Shown here: positions 27,780 to 37,064 of the stretch, one piece after another
Layout: every line of letters begins with the position of its first letter
Position numbering within the stretch: position 1 is the stretch's first letter
Assembly (NCBI RefSeq): GCF_019345465.1
Contig: NZ_JAHKRC010000007.1
Coordinates: forward strand, 124,001 to 188,000
Length of the DNA: 64,000 nt
Direction: 5' to 3'
DNA from: Pseudomonas sp. NKUCC02_KPG
Lineage (GTDB): Bacteria > Pseudomonadota > Gammaproteobacteria > Pseudomonadales > Pseudomonadaceae
Program-made: the position numbers and the translations under genes
The notes under the pieces: model-generated
Databases searched by the model: none
Seen by the model: only the letters and a program-made list of their open reading frames with translations
What the model was told of the DNA's origin: nothing

Positions 27780-29156
27780 ATGCGTTGCCTGCTGTTCATC
27801 TGTTTACTGCTTGGCGCGACTCAGGGCTTTGCCCTCGATCGTTACAGCGTGGAGGGTTATCAACTCCCCAACGGTCTGCAACTCATCCTCAAGCCCGGTA
27901 ATGATCGCGGGCACGTGGCGATTCGGCTGGTGGTGGGCGTAGGGCTGGATGACTTTTCATGCGCCGATCAGCAATTGCCGCACCTGCTGGAGCATCTGCT
28001 TTTCAGCGGCACCGATGACACCGGTGAAGGCGGCCTGGAGGAGCGCATGCAGGCGCTGGGTGGCGAGTGGAACGCCTTTACCAGTCATGCCGACACCACA
28101 TTCGTGATCGAGGCACCGGCTAAAAATCAGCGCAAAATCCTCGACCTGCTCCTGGGGTTACTGACCCGCACGCAACTTACCGAGCAACGTATCAGCGATG
28201 CCAAGCAAGTGGTTGAGCGTGAAGACGGTGGCCATTATTCGCACTTGCAGCGTTGGCTGGATCGCCAGGATCTGGGCCACAGCGCGAGTAATCAACTGGC
28301 GGTCGAACTGGGGCTCAAATGCGCTGAGCGGGCCGAAGTGCATGACCTTACGCGCCAACAGCTGGAAGCCGTGCGCCAGAACTGGTACGCGCCCAACAAC
28401 ATGACGCTGATTATCGTGGGTGATCTGGACCGGTTGCTGCCGGCCTATCTGGAGCGCACCTACGGCGCCCTCGAACCGGTTGAGCCCAGCGAGCACAGGC
28501 CCCTGGCCGCGATCGATGCCAAGGCCCAGGCTGAGCGTGAACTGGTGCGCGGGGTGGTGGGTGACACCGCGACCCTGCACTGGGTGTTGCCGGAGCCGGT
28601 GATCGAGGGGCAGTCCGATGAAACCTGGAGCTTGCTGCGCGATTATCTGGAGTGGGCGCTGTACAGCGAGCTGCGGCTCAAGCACGGGTTGTCCTACGGG
28701 CCCTGGGCTGAGCGCGAAGTGTTTGGCGGTGTGAGTTTTTTGAGCCTGAATGCGGATCTTGAGCGCGAAAATGTACCTCAAGCCCGGCAGGTGATTGAGC
28801 AACTCAAGGCCCGGCTTCTCAAGGACGGCCTGGACTCGCAGGTGTTTGCCCGGCTCAAGAACGCCGCGATTGCCCGTCAGGCGTGGGCGGTGCAAGGCAA
28901 CAGCGCGCTGGCCGATTACTATTGGGCTTCACTGGGTGACTACGATGAGGGGCACTTCGCCGATCCGGCCAAGCAGCTACAGGCCATCAGCCTTGAACAG
29001 GCCAATACGGCACTGCGCGAGTTGCTTGCAGAGCCGGGTTATATCCGCATCGAGAAGCCATTGTTCGGTTATCACAGCTTGAGCATGGCCATTCTGGGTG
29101 CGCTGGCGTTACTGATTATCGTCGCGGTGAGCTGGCGTGCATGGCGTCGACGTTAA
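27780..29156 (+). CDS. Single-unit M16 (pitrilysin/insulinase) peptidase, membrane-tethered
   Basis: A 458-residue exported zinc peptidase. A signal peptide ends about residue 18 (LGATQGFA). The inverted zinc motif H68-L-L-E-H72 (PHLLEHLLFSG) begins the active M16 domain, followed by the inactive M16_C domain (from about residue 190). The C-terminus is a hydrophobic helix, MAILGALALLIIVAVSW, then RAWRRR, so it is probably anchored in the inner membrane with the catalytic part in the periplasm. The start at 27780 begins the signal peptide; in-frame codons upstream to 27693 would overlap the Na/Pi gene. Confidence 0.83.
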   Translation: MRCLLFICLLLGATQGFALDRYSVEGYQLPNGLQLILKPGNDRGHVAIRLVVGVGLDDFSCADQQLPHLLEHLLFSGTDDTGEGGLEERMQALGGEWNAFTSHADTTFVIEAPAKNQRKILDLLLGLLTRTQLTEQRISDAKQVVEREDGGHYSHLQRWLDRQDLGHSASNQLAVELGLKCAERAEVHDLTRQQLEAVRQNWYAPNNMTLIIVGDLDRLLPAYLERTYGALEPVEPSEHRPLAAIDAKAQAERELVRGVVGDTATLHWVLPEPVIEGQSDETWSLLRDYLEWALYSELRLKHGLSYGPWAEREVFGGVSFLSLNADLERENVPQARQVIEQLKARLLKDGLDSQVFARLKNAAIARQAWAVQGNSALADYYWASLGDYDEGHFADPAKQLQAISLEQANTALRELLAEPGYIRIEKPLFGYHSLSMAILGALALLIIVAVSWRAWRRR

Positions 29157-29252
29157 GCGGTCATTTGCGCCACTGCGAAACTCTTTGATACCGTAAAATC
29201 ATTGCCAATTCGCGGCTGGTTGATCCAGCCGCCAGCGTGCGGAGTATTCATC

Positions 29253-30179
29253 GTGAGTGATCGTTCCAATCCTTGGCAATTGCAGGCCATCGTCTGCCAA
29301 CTGCGCGCGGCGCGAAATCAGTGGCGCACGCAAAACGGGCGGGTCAGTGGTGAGCAGGGTGGCCGCGAGCTGCCTTCGCGTGCCGCGATGGCCGATATCC
29401 TTGAGGCCCTGTGCGGTGCGTTGTTCCCCATGCGTCTGGGCCCGGTGGACCTGCGTGAGGAAAGTGAAGACTTCTACGTGGGCCACACGCTCGATGTTGC
29501 GCTCAACGCGCTGTTGACCCAGGCCCGGCTGGAGCTGCGCTACGCGGCCCGCCAAGGTGGCCTGCCCGATGAGGGCGTGGATGCGACCGCGACCTTGCTG
29601 ATTCAGGACTTTGCCCTGGCTTTGCCGGGCTTGCGCAGCATTCTGGATACCGACGTATTGGCGGCGTACCACGGTGATCCGGCGGCACGTAGCGTGGATG
29701 AAGTGCTGTTGTGCTATCCGGGGATTCTGGCGGTGATTCATCACCGGCTGGCCCATCACCTGTATCGCGCCGGGTTGCCTTTGCTGGCGCGGATCAGCGC
29801 AGAGATTGCGCACTCGGCCACCGGCATTGATATACACCCCGGCGCGCAGATCGGGCCGAGTTTCTTCATCGATCACGGGACAGGTGTTGTGATCGGAGAA
29901 ACCGCGATCATCGGCGAGCGTGTGAGGATCTACCAGGCCGTGACCCTTGGGGCCAAGCGTTTCCCGGCAGATGAATCGGGGCAACTGCAAAAAGGTCATC
30001 CACGCCATCCGATCGTTGAGGATGATGTGGTGATCTACGCGGGGGCGACCATTCTGGGGCGTATCACCATTGGTCAGGGATCAACCATTGGCGGCAACGT
30101 GTGGCTGACCCGCAGCGTACCGGCGGGCAGCAACCTGACCCAGGCCAACTTGCTGCACGATGACGGGACGCAGAAGTAA
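29253..30179 (+). CDS. epsC: Serine O-acetyltransferase (EpsC/CysE type)
   Basis: A 308-residue cytoplasmic enzyme making O-acetylserine for cysteine synthesis. The N-terminal helical domain (about 1-170) is followed by left-handed beta-helix hexapeptide repeats. Catalytic residues are in SATGIDIHPGAQIG and IDHGTGVVIGETAIIG, and the CoA/tail loop is GAKRFPADESG. Start is the GTG at 29253 with GGAG at 29241-29244. An in-frame ATG at 29202 would add 17 residues that do not look like the family. It is convergent with trpA, sharing a terminator. Confidence 0.88.
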   Translation: MSDRSNPWQLQAIVCQLRAARNQWRTQNGRVSGEQGGRELPSRAAMADILEALCGALFPMRLGPVDLREESEDFYVGHTLDVALNALLTQARLELRYAARQGGLPDEGVDATATLLIQDFALALPGLRSILDTDVLAAYHGDPAARSVDEVLLCYPGILAVIHHRLAHHLYRAGLPLLARISAEIAHSATGIDIHPGAQIGPSFFIDHGTGVVIGETAIIGERVRIYQAVTLGAKRFPADESGQLQKGHPRHPIVEDDVVIYAGATILGRITIGQGSTIGGNVWLTRSVPAGSNLTQANLLHDDGTQK

Positions 30180-30196
30180 GATCGGGTGACACCTTG

Positions 30197-30245
30197 CCCC
30201 TCACCACGCCTCTTCCGAGGGCGAAACGTGGTGAGGGGTTCTTGA
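30197..30245. terminator. Terminator-like hairpin between epsC and trpA
   Basis: CCCCTCACCACG (30197-30208) pairs perfectly with CGTGGTGAGGGG (30227-30238), followed on the plus strand by TTCTTGATTT. It lies between two convergent genes. Confidence 0.65.
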
Positions 30246-30246
30246 T

Positions 30247-31053
30247 TTAGCGAGCGTTGCGCACGCCTTCAGCCAGTGCTGCGCACAGGCTCAGTACACC
30301 ATCCACCGCCTGTTCAGGGGTCGCGGCATTTTCGATCTTGTCGATCAATGCCGAGCCGACCACCACGCCATCGGCCAGTCGTGCAATCGCTGCCGCCTGT
30401 TCAGGGGTGCGAATGCCAAAGCCCACGCTGATTGGCAGGTCGGTATGGCGACGCAGGCGCTCGATGGCCGCGCTCACCTGTTCAGTGGTAGCTGAACCTG
30501 CTCCGGTCACGCCTGCCACCGATACGTAGTACACAAAGCCCGAGCTGCCAGCCAGTACGGTCGGCAAGCGCCCGTCGTCAGTGGTCGGCGTGGTCAGGCG
30601 GATAAAGTCGATGCCTGCGGTCTGCGCGGGGTCGCACAGCTCGCTGTTGTGCTCGGGTGGCATGTCGACCACGATCAGGCCGTCTACGCCTGCCGCAACG
30701 GCGTCGGCAATGAACGCGGGCACACCGTAATGATGGATCGGGTTGTAGTAACCCATCAGCACCAGCGGCGTGTCGCTGTTGCCTTCACGAAACTCGCGAA
30801 CCATCTGCAGGGTTTTTGCCAGGTTTTGCTTGGCGCCCAGTGCACGGATATTGGCCAGCTGAATCGCCGGGCCATCGGCCATCGGATCGGTGAAGGGCAT
30901 GCCCAGCTCGATCACGTCGGCGCCCGCCGCAGGCAAGCCCTTGAGGATCGCCAGCGAGGTGGCGTAATCCGGGTCACCTGCGGTGATGAAGGTCACCAGG
31001 GCCGCGCGGTTTTGTTCCTTGAGTTCGGTAAAGCGCGTTTGCAGGCGGCTCAT
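30247..31053 (-). CDS. trpA: Tryptophan synthase alpha subunit
   Basis: A 268-residue TIM-barrel lyase splitting indole-3-glycerol phosphate to indole, which passes to TrpB. Catalytic E49 ([11 protein letters not shown]) and D60 (PMADGPAIQ) sit at the same numbers as in the E. coli enzyme; the phosphate site is [11 protein letters not shown]. Its start codon overlaps the trpB stop by one base (TGATG), so the subunits are translationally coupled. Confidence 0.97.
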   Translation of the reverse strand: MSRLQTRFTELKEQNRAALVTFITAGDPDYATSLAILKGLPAAGADVIELGMPFTDPMADGPAIQLANIRALGAKQNLAKTLQMVREFREGNSDTPLVLMGYYNPIHHYGVPAFIADAVAAGVDGLIVVDMPPEHNSELCDPAQTAGIDFIRLTTPTTDDGRLPTVLAGSSGFVYYVSVAGVTGAGSATTEQVSAAIERLRRHTDLPISVGFGIRTPEQAAAIARLADGVVVGSALIDKIENAATPEQAVDGVLSLCAALAEGVRNAR

Positions 31054-32273
31054 CAGTGTTGCTCCTGTTGAGACTGTTCCATGTGGTGCATCACGGTTTG
31101 CATGTCCTTGTCGCCTCGCCCCGAAAGGTTGACCACCATCAGGTGATCGGCCGGCAGGGTCGGTGCGCGCTTGAATACTTCAGCCAGGGCGTGGGCGCTC
31201 TCAAGGGCCGGGATGATGCCTTCAAGGCGGCAGCACTTGTGGAAGGCATCCAGGGCTTCGTCGTCCGTCACCGAGGTGTATTCGACGCGACGGATGTCGT
31301 GCAACCAGGCGTGCTCAGGGCCGATGCCAGGGTAGTCGAGACCGGCGGAAATGGAGTGGGCGTCGATGATCTGGCCATCGTCGTCCTGCAGCAGGAAGGT
31401 GCGGTTGCCGTGCAGCACGCCCGGTTCGCCGCCGTTGAGGCTGGCCGCGTGCTTGCCGGTTTCGATGCCGTAACCCGCCGCTTCCACGCCGATGATTTCA
31501 ACGCTGGTGTCATCCAGGAACGGATGGAACAGGCCCATCGCGTTGGAACCGCCGCCGATGCATGCCACCAGGCTGTCCGGCAGGCGGCCTTCCTGGGCTT
31601 GCATCTGGTCGCGGGTTTCCTTGCCGATCACGGCCTGGAAGTCGCGCACCATCGCCGGATACGGGTGTGGGCCCGCCACGGTGCCGATCAGGTAGAAGGT
31701 GCTGTCAACGTTCGTCACCCAGTCGCGCAGGGCTTCGTTCATGGCGTCCTTGAGGGTGCCGGTACCCGCTACAACCGGGATCACTTCAGCGCCCAGCAGT
31801 TTCATGCGGAACACGTTTGCCTGCTGGCGCTCGATGTCGGTGGTGCCCATGTAGATCACGCACTGCAGACCAAAGCGGGCCGCCACGGTGGCGGTGGCCA
31901 CACCGTGCATCCCGGCACCGGTCTCGGCGATGATGCGTTTTTTGCCCATGCGCCGCGCCAGCAGGATCTGGCCGATGCAGTTGTTGATCTTGTGCGCGCC
32001 AGTGTGGTTCAGCTCTTCGCGCTTGAGGTAAATCTTGGCGCCGCCACAGAACTCGGTGAGCCGCTCGGCGAAGTACAGCGGGCTTGGGCGGCCCACGTAG
32101 TCGCGCTGGAAGTAGGTCAGTTCCTTGATGAACTCAGGGTCTTTTTTGGCCAGCTCGTACTCGCGATCCAGATCAAGGATCAGCGGCATCAGGGTCTCGG
32201 CTACGTAACGGCCGCCGAATGAGCCAAACATGCCATTGGCGTCAGGGCCGGTACGTAAAGTGGATTGAGTCAT
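31053..32273 (-). CDS. trpB: Tryptophan synthase beta subunit
   Basis: A 406-residue PLP enzyme condensing indole with serine. The PLP lysine is K95 in HTGAHKINN, the phosphate-binding glycine-rich loop is [10 protein letters not shown], and [12 protein letters not shown] is conserved. It is divergent from the regulator trpI, the standard Pseudomonas arrangement, in which TrpI with indole-3-glycerol phosphate activates trpBA. Confidence 0.97.
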   Translation of the reverse strand: MTQSTLRTGPDANGMFGSFGGRYVAETLMPLILDLDREYELAKKDPEFIKELTYFQRDYVGRPSPLYFAERLTEFCGGAKIYLKREELNHTGAHKINNCIGQILLARRMGKKRIIAETGAGMHGVATATVAARFGLQCVIYMGTTDIERQQANVFRMKLLGAEVIPVVAGTGTLKDAMNEALRDWVTNVDSTFYLIGTVAGPHPYPAMVRDFQAVIGKETRDQMQAQEGRLPDSLVACIGGGSNAMGLFHPFLDDTSVEIIGVEAAGYGIETGKHAASLNGGEPGVLHGNRTFLLQDDDGQIIDAHSISAGLDYPGIGPEHAWLHDIRRVEYTSVTDDEALDAFHKCCRLEGIIPALESAHALAEVFKRAPTLPADHLMVVNLSGRGDKDMQTVMHHMEQSQQEQH

Positions 32274-32386
32274 GTGACGCTCCAGATAAAAAGTTACGAA
32301 GGTCGATGGGCCAGACTTTACCCGCGACAGCCCGGGATGAAAACCGATAAGATCGCCACAACATGTCAGGAAAACTCACAGATACC

Positions 32387-33283
32387 ATGAGTCGAGATCT
32401 CCCGCCCCTGAATGCCCTGCGCGCATTCGAAGCCGCCGCCCGCCTGAGCAGTGTCAGCCAGGCCGCCGAGCAGTTGAACGTCACCCACGGCGCTGTCAGT
32501 CGACAGTTGAAAGTGCTTGAAGAGCACTTGGGCGTGAGCCTGTTCGTAAAGGAAGGCCGCGGCCTGAAGCTCACTGACGCCGGAATCCGCCTGCGCGACG
32601 CCAGCAGCGAGGCGTTCGATCGCTTGCGTAATCTGTGCGCAGAACTCACGCAAAGCCAGGTCAATGCCCCTTTTGTGCTCGGTTGCTCGGGCAGTTTGCT
32701 GGCGCGCTGGTTTATTCCGCGCCTGGGTCGATTGAATGCCGATTTACCGGACTTGCGCTTACACCTGTCCGCCGGTGAGGGTGATCTGGACCCCCGCCGT
32801 CCCGGGCTGGACGCCTTGCTGGTGTTTGCCGAGCCACCGTGGCCCGCCGATATGCAGGTGTATGAGTTGGCCAGCGAGCGTATTGGCCCGGTGGTCAGCC
32901 CGCGCTATGTCCGTTATGCGCAACTGTGTGGTGCGCCCGTCAGCGCCTTGCTCGACGAATCATTGCTGCACACCACTTCTCGGCCCCAGGCATGGCCAAG
33001 CTGGGCACAGCAGAACGCCATCGAGGCGAAGGATTTGAAATACGGGCAGGGGTTTGAGCACTTGTATTACTTGCTTGAAGCCGCCGTTGCGGGGCTGGGT
33101 GTGGCGATCGCTCCCGAGCCGCTGGTGGCGCAGGACCTGCAAGCCGGACGTCTGGCTGCGCCCTGGGGCTTCAACGAAACCCCGGCGCAGCTGACGTTAT
33201 GGTTGCCCAAGCGCGCCGCAGACGGGCGCGCCGGGCAACTGGCGCAATGGCTCAAGGCTGAGCTTGCGCGCAGCGCAGATTAG
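32387..33283 (+). CDS. trpI: LysR-type activator of trpBA
   Basis: A 298-residue regulator. It has an N-terminal winged HTH ([23 protein letters not shown] then [18 protein letters not shown]) and a C-terminal periplasmic-binding-protein-like effector domain. I start it at the ATG giving [14 protein letters not shown], which matches the TrpI N-terminus as I remember it; an ATG at 32363 would add 8 residues. Binding sites should lie in the 113-base gap to trpB. The 3' end overlaps the convergent DUF883 gene by 4 bases. Confidence 0.9.
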   Translation: MSRDLPPLNALRAFEAAARLSSVSQAAEQLNVTHGAVSRQLKVLEEHLGVSLFVKEGRGLKLTDAGIRLRDASSEAFDRLRNLCAELTQSQVNAPFVLGCSGSLLARWFIPRLGRLNADLPDLRLHLSAGEGDLDPRRPGLDALLVFAEPPWPADMQVYELASERIGPVVSPRYVRYAQLCGAPVSALLDESLLHTTSRPQAWPSWAQQNAIEAKDLKYGQGFEHLYYLLEAAVAGLGVAIAPEPLVAQDLQAGRLAAPWGFNETPAQLTLWLPKRAADGRAGQLAQWLKAELARSAD

Positions 33284-33606
33284 TTGCCGCGCTTGCACAA
33301 CAGGAAAGCAGCCAGCAGACCCAGCGCGCCGATGGCAACGCCAGCGGTGGCGTACGGATGCTCCTGGGCGTACTCACGGGTAGCGATCGCGGTTTCGCGA
33401 GTCTTGTCTTTCACTTCTTCGTAGGCGTCGCTGAGCAGGTGGCGCGAATGCTTGAGTGCGTTTTCGGCATTGTTCTTAAGGATGCCAAGGGTCTTTTTGG
33501 ACTCGTCTGAAGCGTCGTGCTTGAGGCTTTCCAGAGACTTGAGCAGGCTCTCGATCTCTGCTTCCATGCTTTGCAATGAGGCTTTACGTAGGGAATTGCT
33601 AGCCAT
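33280..33606 (-). CDS. DUF883 (ElaB/YqjD-like) membrane-anchored protein
   Basis: A 108-residue protein with a long amphipathic, coiled-coil-prone region (about residues 1-80, rich in E, K, L and A). It ends with a single C-terminal membrane segment, [19 protein letters not shown], and the tail KRGN. ElaB/YqjD relatives are tail-anchored inner-membrane proteins reported to bind ribosomes in stationary phase; whether this one does is not known. GGAGAGCCCTA precedes the start. Confidence 0.82.
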   Translation of the reverse strand: MASNSLRKASLQSMEAEIESLLKSLESLKHDASDESKKTLGILKNNAENALKHSRHLLSDAYEEVKDKTRETAIATREYAQEHPYATAGVAIGALGLLAAFLLCKRGN

Positions 33607-33681
33607 TAGGGCTCTCCTGCATTGATGAGTGAGGTGCTTGTTAAGTCCGACTACAGAGATTTCAGAAAGTGCAGTTGGCCT

Positions 33682-33709
33682 GAACTTTTCCGTTCAAATT
33701 GCCTACAAA
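33682..33709 (+). promoter_or_regulatory. Candidate AlgU (sigma-22/RpoE-like) promoter for the dodecin gene
   Basis: GAACTT (33682-33687) and TACAAA (33704-33709) are 16 bases apart, resembling the AlgU pattern GAACTT-N16/17-TCtgA, about 52 bases before the dodecin start. The -35 is perfect and the -10 is weak. Confidence 0.4.
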
Positions 33710-33760
33710 GTATTTAGCACAATCGCTGCTAGGCTTTGATCTACGACAAAGGAGAACGTT

Positions 33761-33976
33761 ATGTCTGACCATCACACCTACAAGAAAGTTGAACTGGTAG
33801 GCTCGTCCCCGAGCAGCATAGAAGACGCCATCAGTAATGCACTGGCCGAGGCCAACAAAAGCATCAAACACCTGGAATGGTTCGAGGTGGTCGACACCCG
33901 TGGGCACATCAAGGACGGTAAAGTTGCGCACTATCAGGTGACGCTCAAGGTCGGATTCCGGATTGCCAGCAGCTAA
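33761..33976 (+). CDS. Dodecin family flavin-binding protein
   Basis: A 71-residue protein of normal dodecin length. The order beta-helix-beta-beta is seen in [20 protein letters not shown] and in [31 protein letters not shown], with the flavin-stacking W in EWFEV. Dodecins form 12-mers that store or buffer flavin and protect against its photoreactivity. A strong AAAGGAGAACGTT leader precedes the ATG. Monocistronic. Confidence 0.9.
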   Translation: MSDHHTYKKVELVGSSPSSIEDAISNALAEANKSIKHLEWFEVVDTRGHIKDGKVAHYQVTLKVGFRIASS

Positions 33977-34097
33977 AGAGTGATGGCGTTTTGAACTTAC
34001 TTGCTGGCCGTTTGCCATAAACTCGGCTACACCGTCTGGGTGCAGCACGGCACATGCCGCGTTGCACCCTTTTCGTTTTGACCGGGGAATGTCACCG

Positions 34098-34322
34098 ATG
34101 AAAAAGATTTTATTGGCTGTAGGTTTGCTGAGTCTGGCAGGAACGGCGTTTGCAGCGGGCAAGCCATGCGAAGAGTTGAAAAGCGAAATCGCGGCGAAGA
34201 TTGAGGCCAATGGCGCCAAGCATTATTCGCTGACTGCTGTAGAGAAAGGCACTTCGGCTGACGGCAAAGTGGTGGGTACCTGTGAAGGCGGTACCAAGGA
34301 AATCGTGTACAAGCGCGGGTAA
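34098..34322 (+). CDS. DUF1161 small periplasmic protein (copy 1)
   Basis: A 74-residue exported protein. A signal peptide (MKKILLAVGLLSLAGTAFAA) is followed by the family core GKPCEELKSEIAAKIEANG and GTCEGGTKEIVYKR, with two conserved cysteines that could form a disulfide. Function unknown. The start at 34098 begins the signal peptide; an in-frame ATG at 34062 would add 12 residues before it. A paralogue is at 36242. Confidence 0.82.
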   Translation: MKKILLAVGLLSLAGTAFAAGKPCEELKSEIAAKIEANGAKHYSLTAVEKGTSADGKVVGTCEGGTKEIVYKRG

Positions 34323-34344
34323 GTCCAGCGCAGTAGTAAATCTT

Positions 34345-34430
34345 GTGGGAGCGGGCTTGCTCGCGATGTGCACGCCGCGGTGTTTCAGATCAATCGCGTC
34401 GATACCATCGCGAGCAAGCCCGCTCCCACA
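34345..34430. repeat. REP-type palindrome, copy 2
   Basis: TGTGGGAGCGGGCTTGCTCG at the left is mirrored by CGAGCAAGCCCGCTCCCACA at the right. It lies between convergent DUF1161 and luciferase-like genes. Confidence 0.85.
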
Positions 34431-34442
34431 CTTCCCTTTGCG

Positions 34443-35447
34443 TCAGGCCCCTTTCATCACCTGCGACAGCAATTCATATGAATGAATGCGGTCTGCGTGT
34501 TCATACAAATCACAGGTAAAGATCAGCTCGTCAGCCTGTGTCTGCTCCACCAGCACGTCCAGCTTGGCCTTGATTTTCTGCGGGCTGCCGACCATCGCCA
34601 GGCCCAGGAAGCTCATCACCGCCTCTTTTTCGTGGGGCAGCCACAACCCGTCCATGGTCTCCACCGGTGGGCGCTGCACCAGGCTCTGCCCACGCATCAA
34701 CGCCAGAATCCGCTGTTGTACGGAGGTCGCCAGGTACTCGGCCTGTTCATCGGTATCGGCCGCCACCAGCGGGATACCGAGCATCACATAGGGCTTGTCG
34801 AGGGTCGCTGATGGCTTGAAGTGATTGCGATAGACGCGAATCGCTTCGTGCATCAAACGCGGTGCGAAATGCGAGGCAAAGGCGTAAGGCAAACCAAGTT
34901 CACCGGCCAGTTGCGCGCTGAACAAGCTGGAGCCCAGCAGCCAGACAGGAACGTTGGTTCCTGTGCCCGGCATGGCGATGATCCGTTGGTCCGGGGTGCG
35001 GGGGCCGAGGTAGCGCATCAGTTCAGCCACATCTTCGGGGAACTCATCGGCACTGCCCGAGCGCTCGCGGCGCAGGGCGCGGGCGGTCATCTGGTCTGAA
35101 CCCGGTGCACGGCCCAGGCCCAGGTCGATGCGTCCCGGGTACAGGCTTTCGAGGGTGCCAAACTGCTCGGCAATGACCAGCGGCGCATGGTTGGGCAGCA
35201 TGACACCGCCCGAACCCACGCGAATGGTCGAGGTGCCGCCTGCCAGATAGCCAATCAAAACGGAGGTCGCCGAACTGGCGATGCCGTCCATGTTGTGGTG
35301 CTCAGCCACCCAAAAGCGGTTATAGCCAAACTTTTCTACGTGCTGTGCCAGATCCAGCGAATTGCGCAACGACTGGGCCGCGCTGCCATTTTCGCGCACA
35401 GGCACCAGGTCGAGGGTCGAGAATTTGATGTCAGACAATCGTTTCAT
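34443..35447 (-). CDS. LLM-class (luciferase-like) flavin-dependent oxidoreductase
   Basis: A 334-residue TIM-barrel flavoprotein of the bacterial luciferase-like group. Typical segments are [43 protein letters not shown] and [14 protein letters not shown]. The sub-group fits the MsnO8/YhbW-like oxidoreductases of unknown substrate. It is not linked to a flavin reductase here. It is divergent from the OsmC gene. Confidence 0.82.
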   Translation of the reverse strand: MKRLSDIKFSTLDLVPVRENGSAAQSLRNSLDLAQHVEKFGYNRFWVAEHHNMDGIASSATSVLIGYLAGGTSTIRVGSGGVMLPNHAPLVIAEQFGTLESLYPGRIDLGLGRAPGSDQMTARALRRERSGSADEFPEDVAELMRYLGPRTPDQRIIAMPGTGTNVPVWLLGSSLFSAQLAGELGLPYAFASHFAPRLMHEAIRVYRNHFKPSATLDKPYVMLGIPLVAADTDEQAEYLATSVQQRILALMRGQSLVQRPPVETMDGLWLPHEKEAVMSFLGLAMVGSPQKIKAKLDVLVEQTQADELIFTCDLYEHADRIHSYELLSQVMKGA

Positions 35448-35586
35448 CAGCCGGCTACTCCAGGTGGGGTGCAGGTCAAGGTGCTCGCATAACCTGCCAG
35501 TGATTACAGAAATATGGGCATATACCCGAGTTTCAATGGCAGTCCGGGAATTGAGTGACTAAAAAAGACGACTGGTCCGACAAGAT

Positions 35587-35614
35587 GAACTTTGTGGAGC
35601 CGACTACCCTCACA
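35587..35614 (+). promoter_or_regulatory. Candidate AlgU-type promoter for the OsmC gene
   Basis: GAACTT (35587-35592), a 17-base spacer, then TCACA (35610-35614), about 50 bases before the start. It resembles the AlgU consensus with an imperfect -10. Confidence 0.35.
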
Positions 35615-35662
35615 ACCTTAGTCATGGCGTGAAACCTTCACGCCGCTCTTCAGGAGGCACGC

Positions 35663-36094
35663 ATGAGTATCAAAAAGAAAGCATCGGCTCATTGGGCAGG
35701 CGACCTTAAAACCGGTATCGGCTCCATCTCCACTGAAACCGGGGTACTGCGCGACGCGCCGTATGGTTTCAAGGCGCGGTTTGAAGGCGGCAAGGGCACC
35801 AACCCCGAAGAGCTTATTGGCGCAGCCCATGCAGGCTGTTTTTCGATGGCGTTGTCGATGATTCTCGGTGATGCCGGGCTCAAGGCCGACAGCATCGACA
35901 CCACGGCTGAAGTAACGCTCGACCAGGTGGACGGCGGCTTTGCAATCACTGCCGTGCATCTGGTGCTCAAGGCCAAAGTGCCCGGCGCAACCCAGGCGCA
36001 GTTCGACGAGCTGACCACCAAGGCCAAAGAAGGCTGCCCGGTGTCCAAAGTGCTGAACGCAAAAATCACCCTCGACGCTACGCTGGTGAGCTGA
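35663..36094 (+). CDS. osmC: OsmC-type peroxiredoxin
   Basis: A 143-residue thiol peroxidase against organic hydroperoxides, induced by osmotic or envelope stress in relatives. The two catalytic cysteines are in AAHAGCFSMALS and KEGCPVSKVL. The sequence begins SIKKKASAHWAGDLKTG, typical of OsmC rather than Ohr. GAGG lies before the ATG. Confidence 0.92.
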   Translation: MSIKKKASAHWAGDLKTGIGSISTETGVLRDAPYGFKARFEGGKGTNPEELIGAAHAGCFSMALSMILGDAGLKADSIDTTAEVTLDQVDGGFAITAVHLVLKAKVPGATQAQFDELTTKAKEGCPVSKVLNAKITLDATLVS

Positions 36095-36107
36095 CGACAT
36101 CCCTGTG

Positions 36108-36128
36108 CCCCGCTTGCCGCAAGCGGGG
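36108..36128 (+). terminator. Stem-loop after osmC
   Basis: CCCCGCTT and AAGCGGGG form an 8-bp stem around GCCGC, 14 bases after the osmC stop. There is no T-run, so it is a weak candidate. Confidence 0.45.
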
Positions 36129-36241
36129 TACAGTTGATGCCCGGCTGCGACAGATCAGTCTTGCGCTGCGCCAGATGTGATCGAATGATCACCACTCGCG
36201 TCAGATCATGACTTAGCGTTCTGCCTCAAGGGAGTCTCACC

Positions 36242-36487
36242 ATGAAACGTTTTGCTTTGGCTGTAGTTTGCTGTGCAATGGCCACCTCGGCTTTGGCGGC
36301 CCCCAAGCCGTGTGAAGAACTGAAAGCCGAAATCGAAGCCAAGATCCAGGCCAACAACGTGTCGTCCTATACGCTTGAAATCGTGGCCAATGAAGAAGTC
36401 CATGACGAGAACATGGTGGTAGGGTCGTGCGAATACGGCAGCAAAAAAATCATCTACCAGAACAACGACCGCCAGGTTTCACGGTAA
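36242..36487 (+). CDS. DUF1161 small periplasmic protein (copy 2)
   Basis: An 81-residue exported protein with a signal peptide (ending ATSALAA) and the core PKPCEELKAEIEAKIQANN and GSCEYGSKKIIYQ. It is clearly a paralogue of the protein at 34098, with both cysteines kept. AAGGGAG lies before the start. Its 3' end overlaps the convergent lipoprotein gene by 9 bases. Confidence 0.82.
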   Translation: MKRFALAVVCCAMATSALAAPKPCEELKAEIEAKIQANNVSSYTLEIVANEEVHDENMVVGSCEYGSKKIIYQNNDRQVSR

Positions 36488-36895
36488 GCAATTGACCAGC
36501 CGCTCCTCGGCAATCACCTTGCCCGCTGCGTTGTACAGTCGGGCGTAGGCGTTGAAGCCCAGTGAGCGCGCTTGCAACCGGTAACGTTGGCCCGGCTGGA
36601 AGTTGTCGTAATTCAGGGTGACGTAGCACAGGCGTTCCTGCGGGTCGCTGAACATGCCCATACCGCCTACAAACACCTCGAAATCGAAGCGCACCATCAA
36701 TTCGTGACTGCCCGGCGTGACTTGAAAATAGCGACCGTCGGTCATGCGCTGGTTGTCCAGGCGCTCGGCCATCACCAGCTTGCCGGTTTGCGTTTCAAGG
36801 TCGACCCAAGCCATTTTCGGGTCAGCCGAAGGCAATGGCGTGCTGGCGCAAGCGCTCAGCAGGCACGCGGTCAACACAAGCAAGAAAGTGCGCAT
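36479..36895 (-). CDS. Putative lipoprotein of unknown function
   Basis: A 138-residue protein with a lipoprotein signal peptide: VLTACLLSACAST, with the lipobox L-S-A-C at residues 13-16. The mature part is predicted mostly beta (WVDLETQTGKLVMAERLDN, then GSHELMVRFDFEVFVGG) and resembles the PEGA-like/DUF2846-type lipoproteins of Pseudomonas. I cannot assign a function. Confidence 0.7.
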   Translation of the reverse strand: MRTFLLVLTACLLSACASTPLPSADPKMAWVDLETQTGKLVMAERLDNQRMTDGRYFQVTPGSHELMVRFDFEVFVGGMGMFSDPQERLCYVTLNYDNFQPGQRYRLQARSLGFNAYARLYNAAGKVIAEERLVNCLP

Positions 36896-36959
36896 GATGA
36901 TTTCCAGATAATTTGTTACATAAGCATAGCGTGCAATGCGGCTTTGCGGCTCTGCGCTG

Positions 36960-37030
36960 TGTGGGAGCCGGGCGATGTGGTTTGCCTGAAGGACCGTGCT
37001 GCCTGTATCGCGGGCAAGCCCGTTCCCACA
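36960..37030. repeat. Degenerate REP-type element, copy 6
   Basis: The right arm ATCGCGGGCAAGCCCGTTCCCACA is well preserved. The left arm is shortened to TGTGGGAGCCGGGCGATG, so the long pairing is partly lost. Confidence 0.6.
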
Positions 37031-37064
37031 CTATTTATTGTCACTTTACCGCCGGGATCGCTTT

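Noticed and set aside
32274..32386. Specific TrpI binding sites between trpB and trpI
   Set aside because: They must exist by analogy, but I could not identify a clear symmetric site with confidence.
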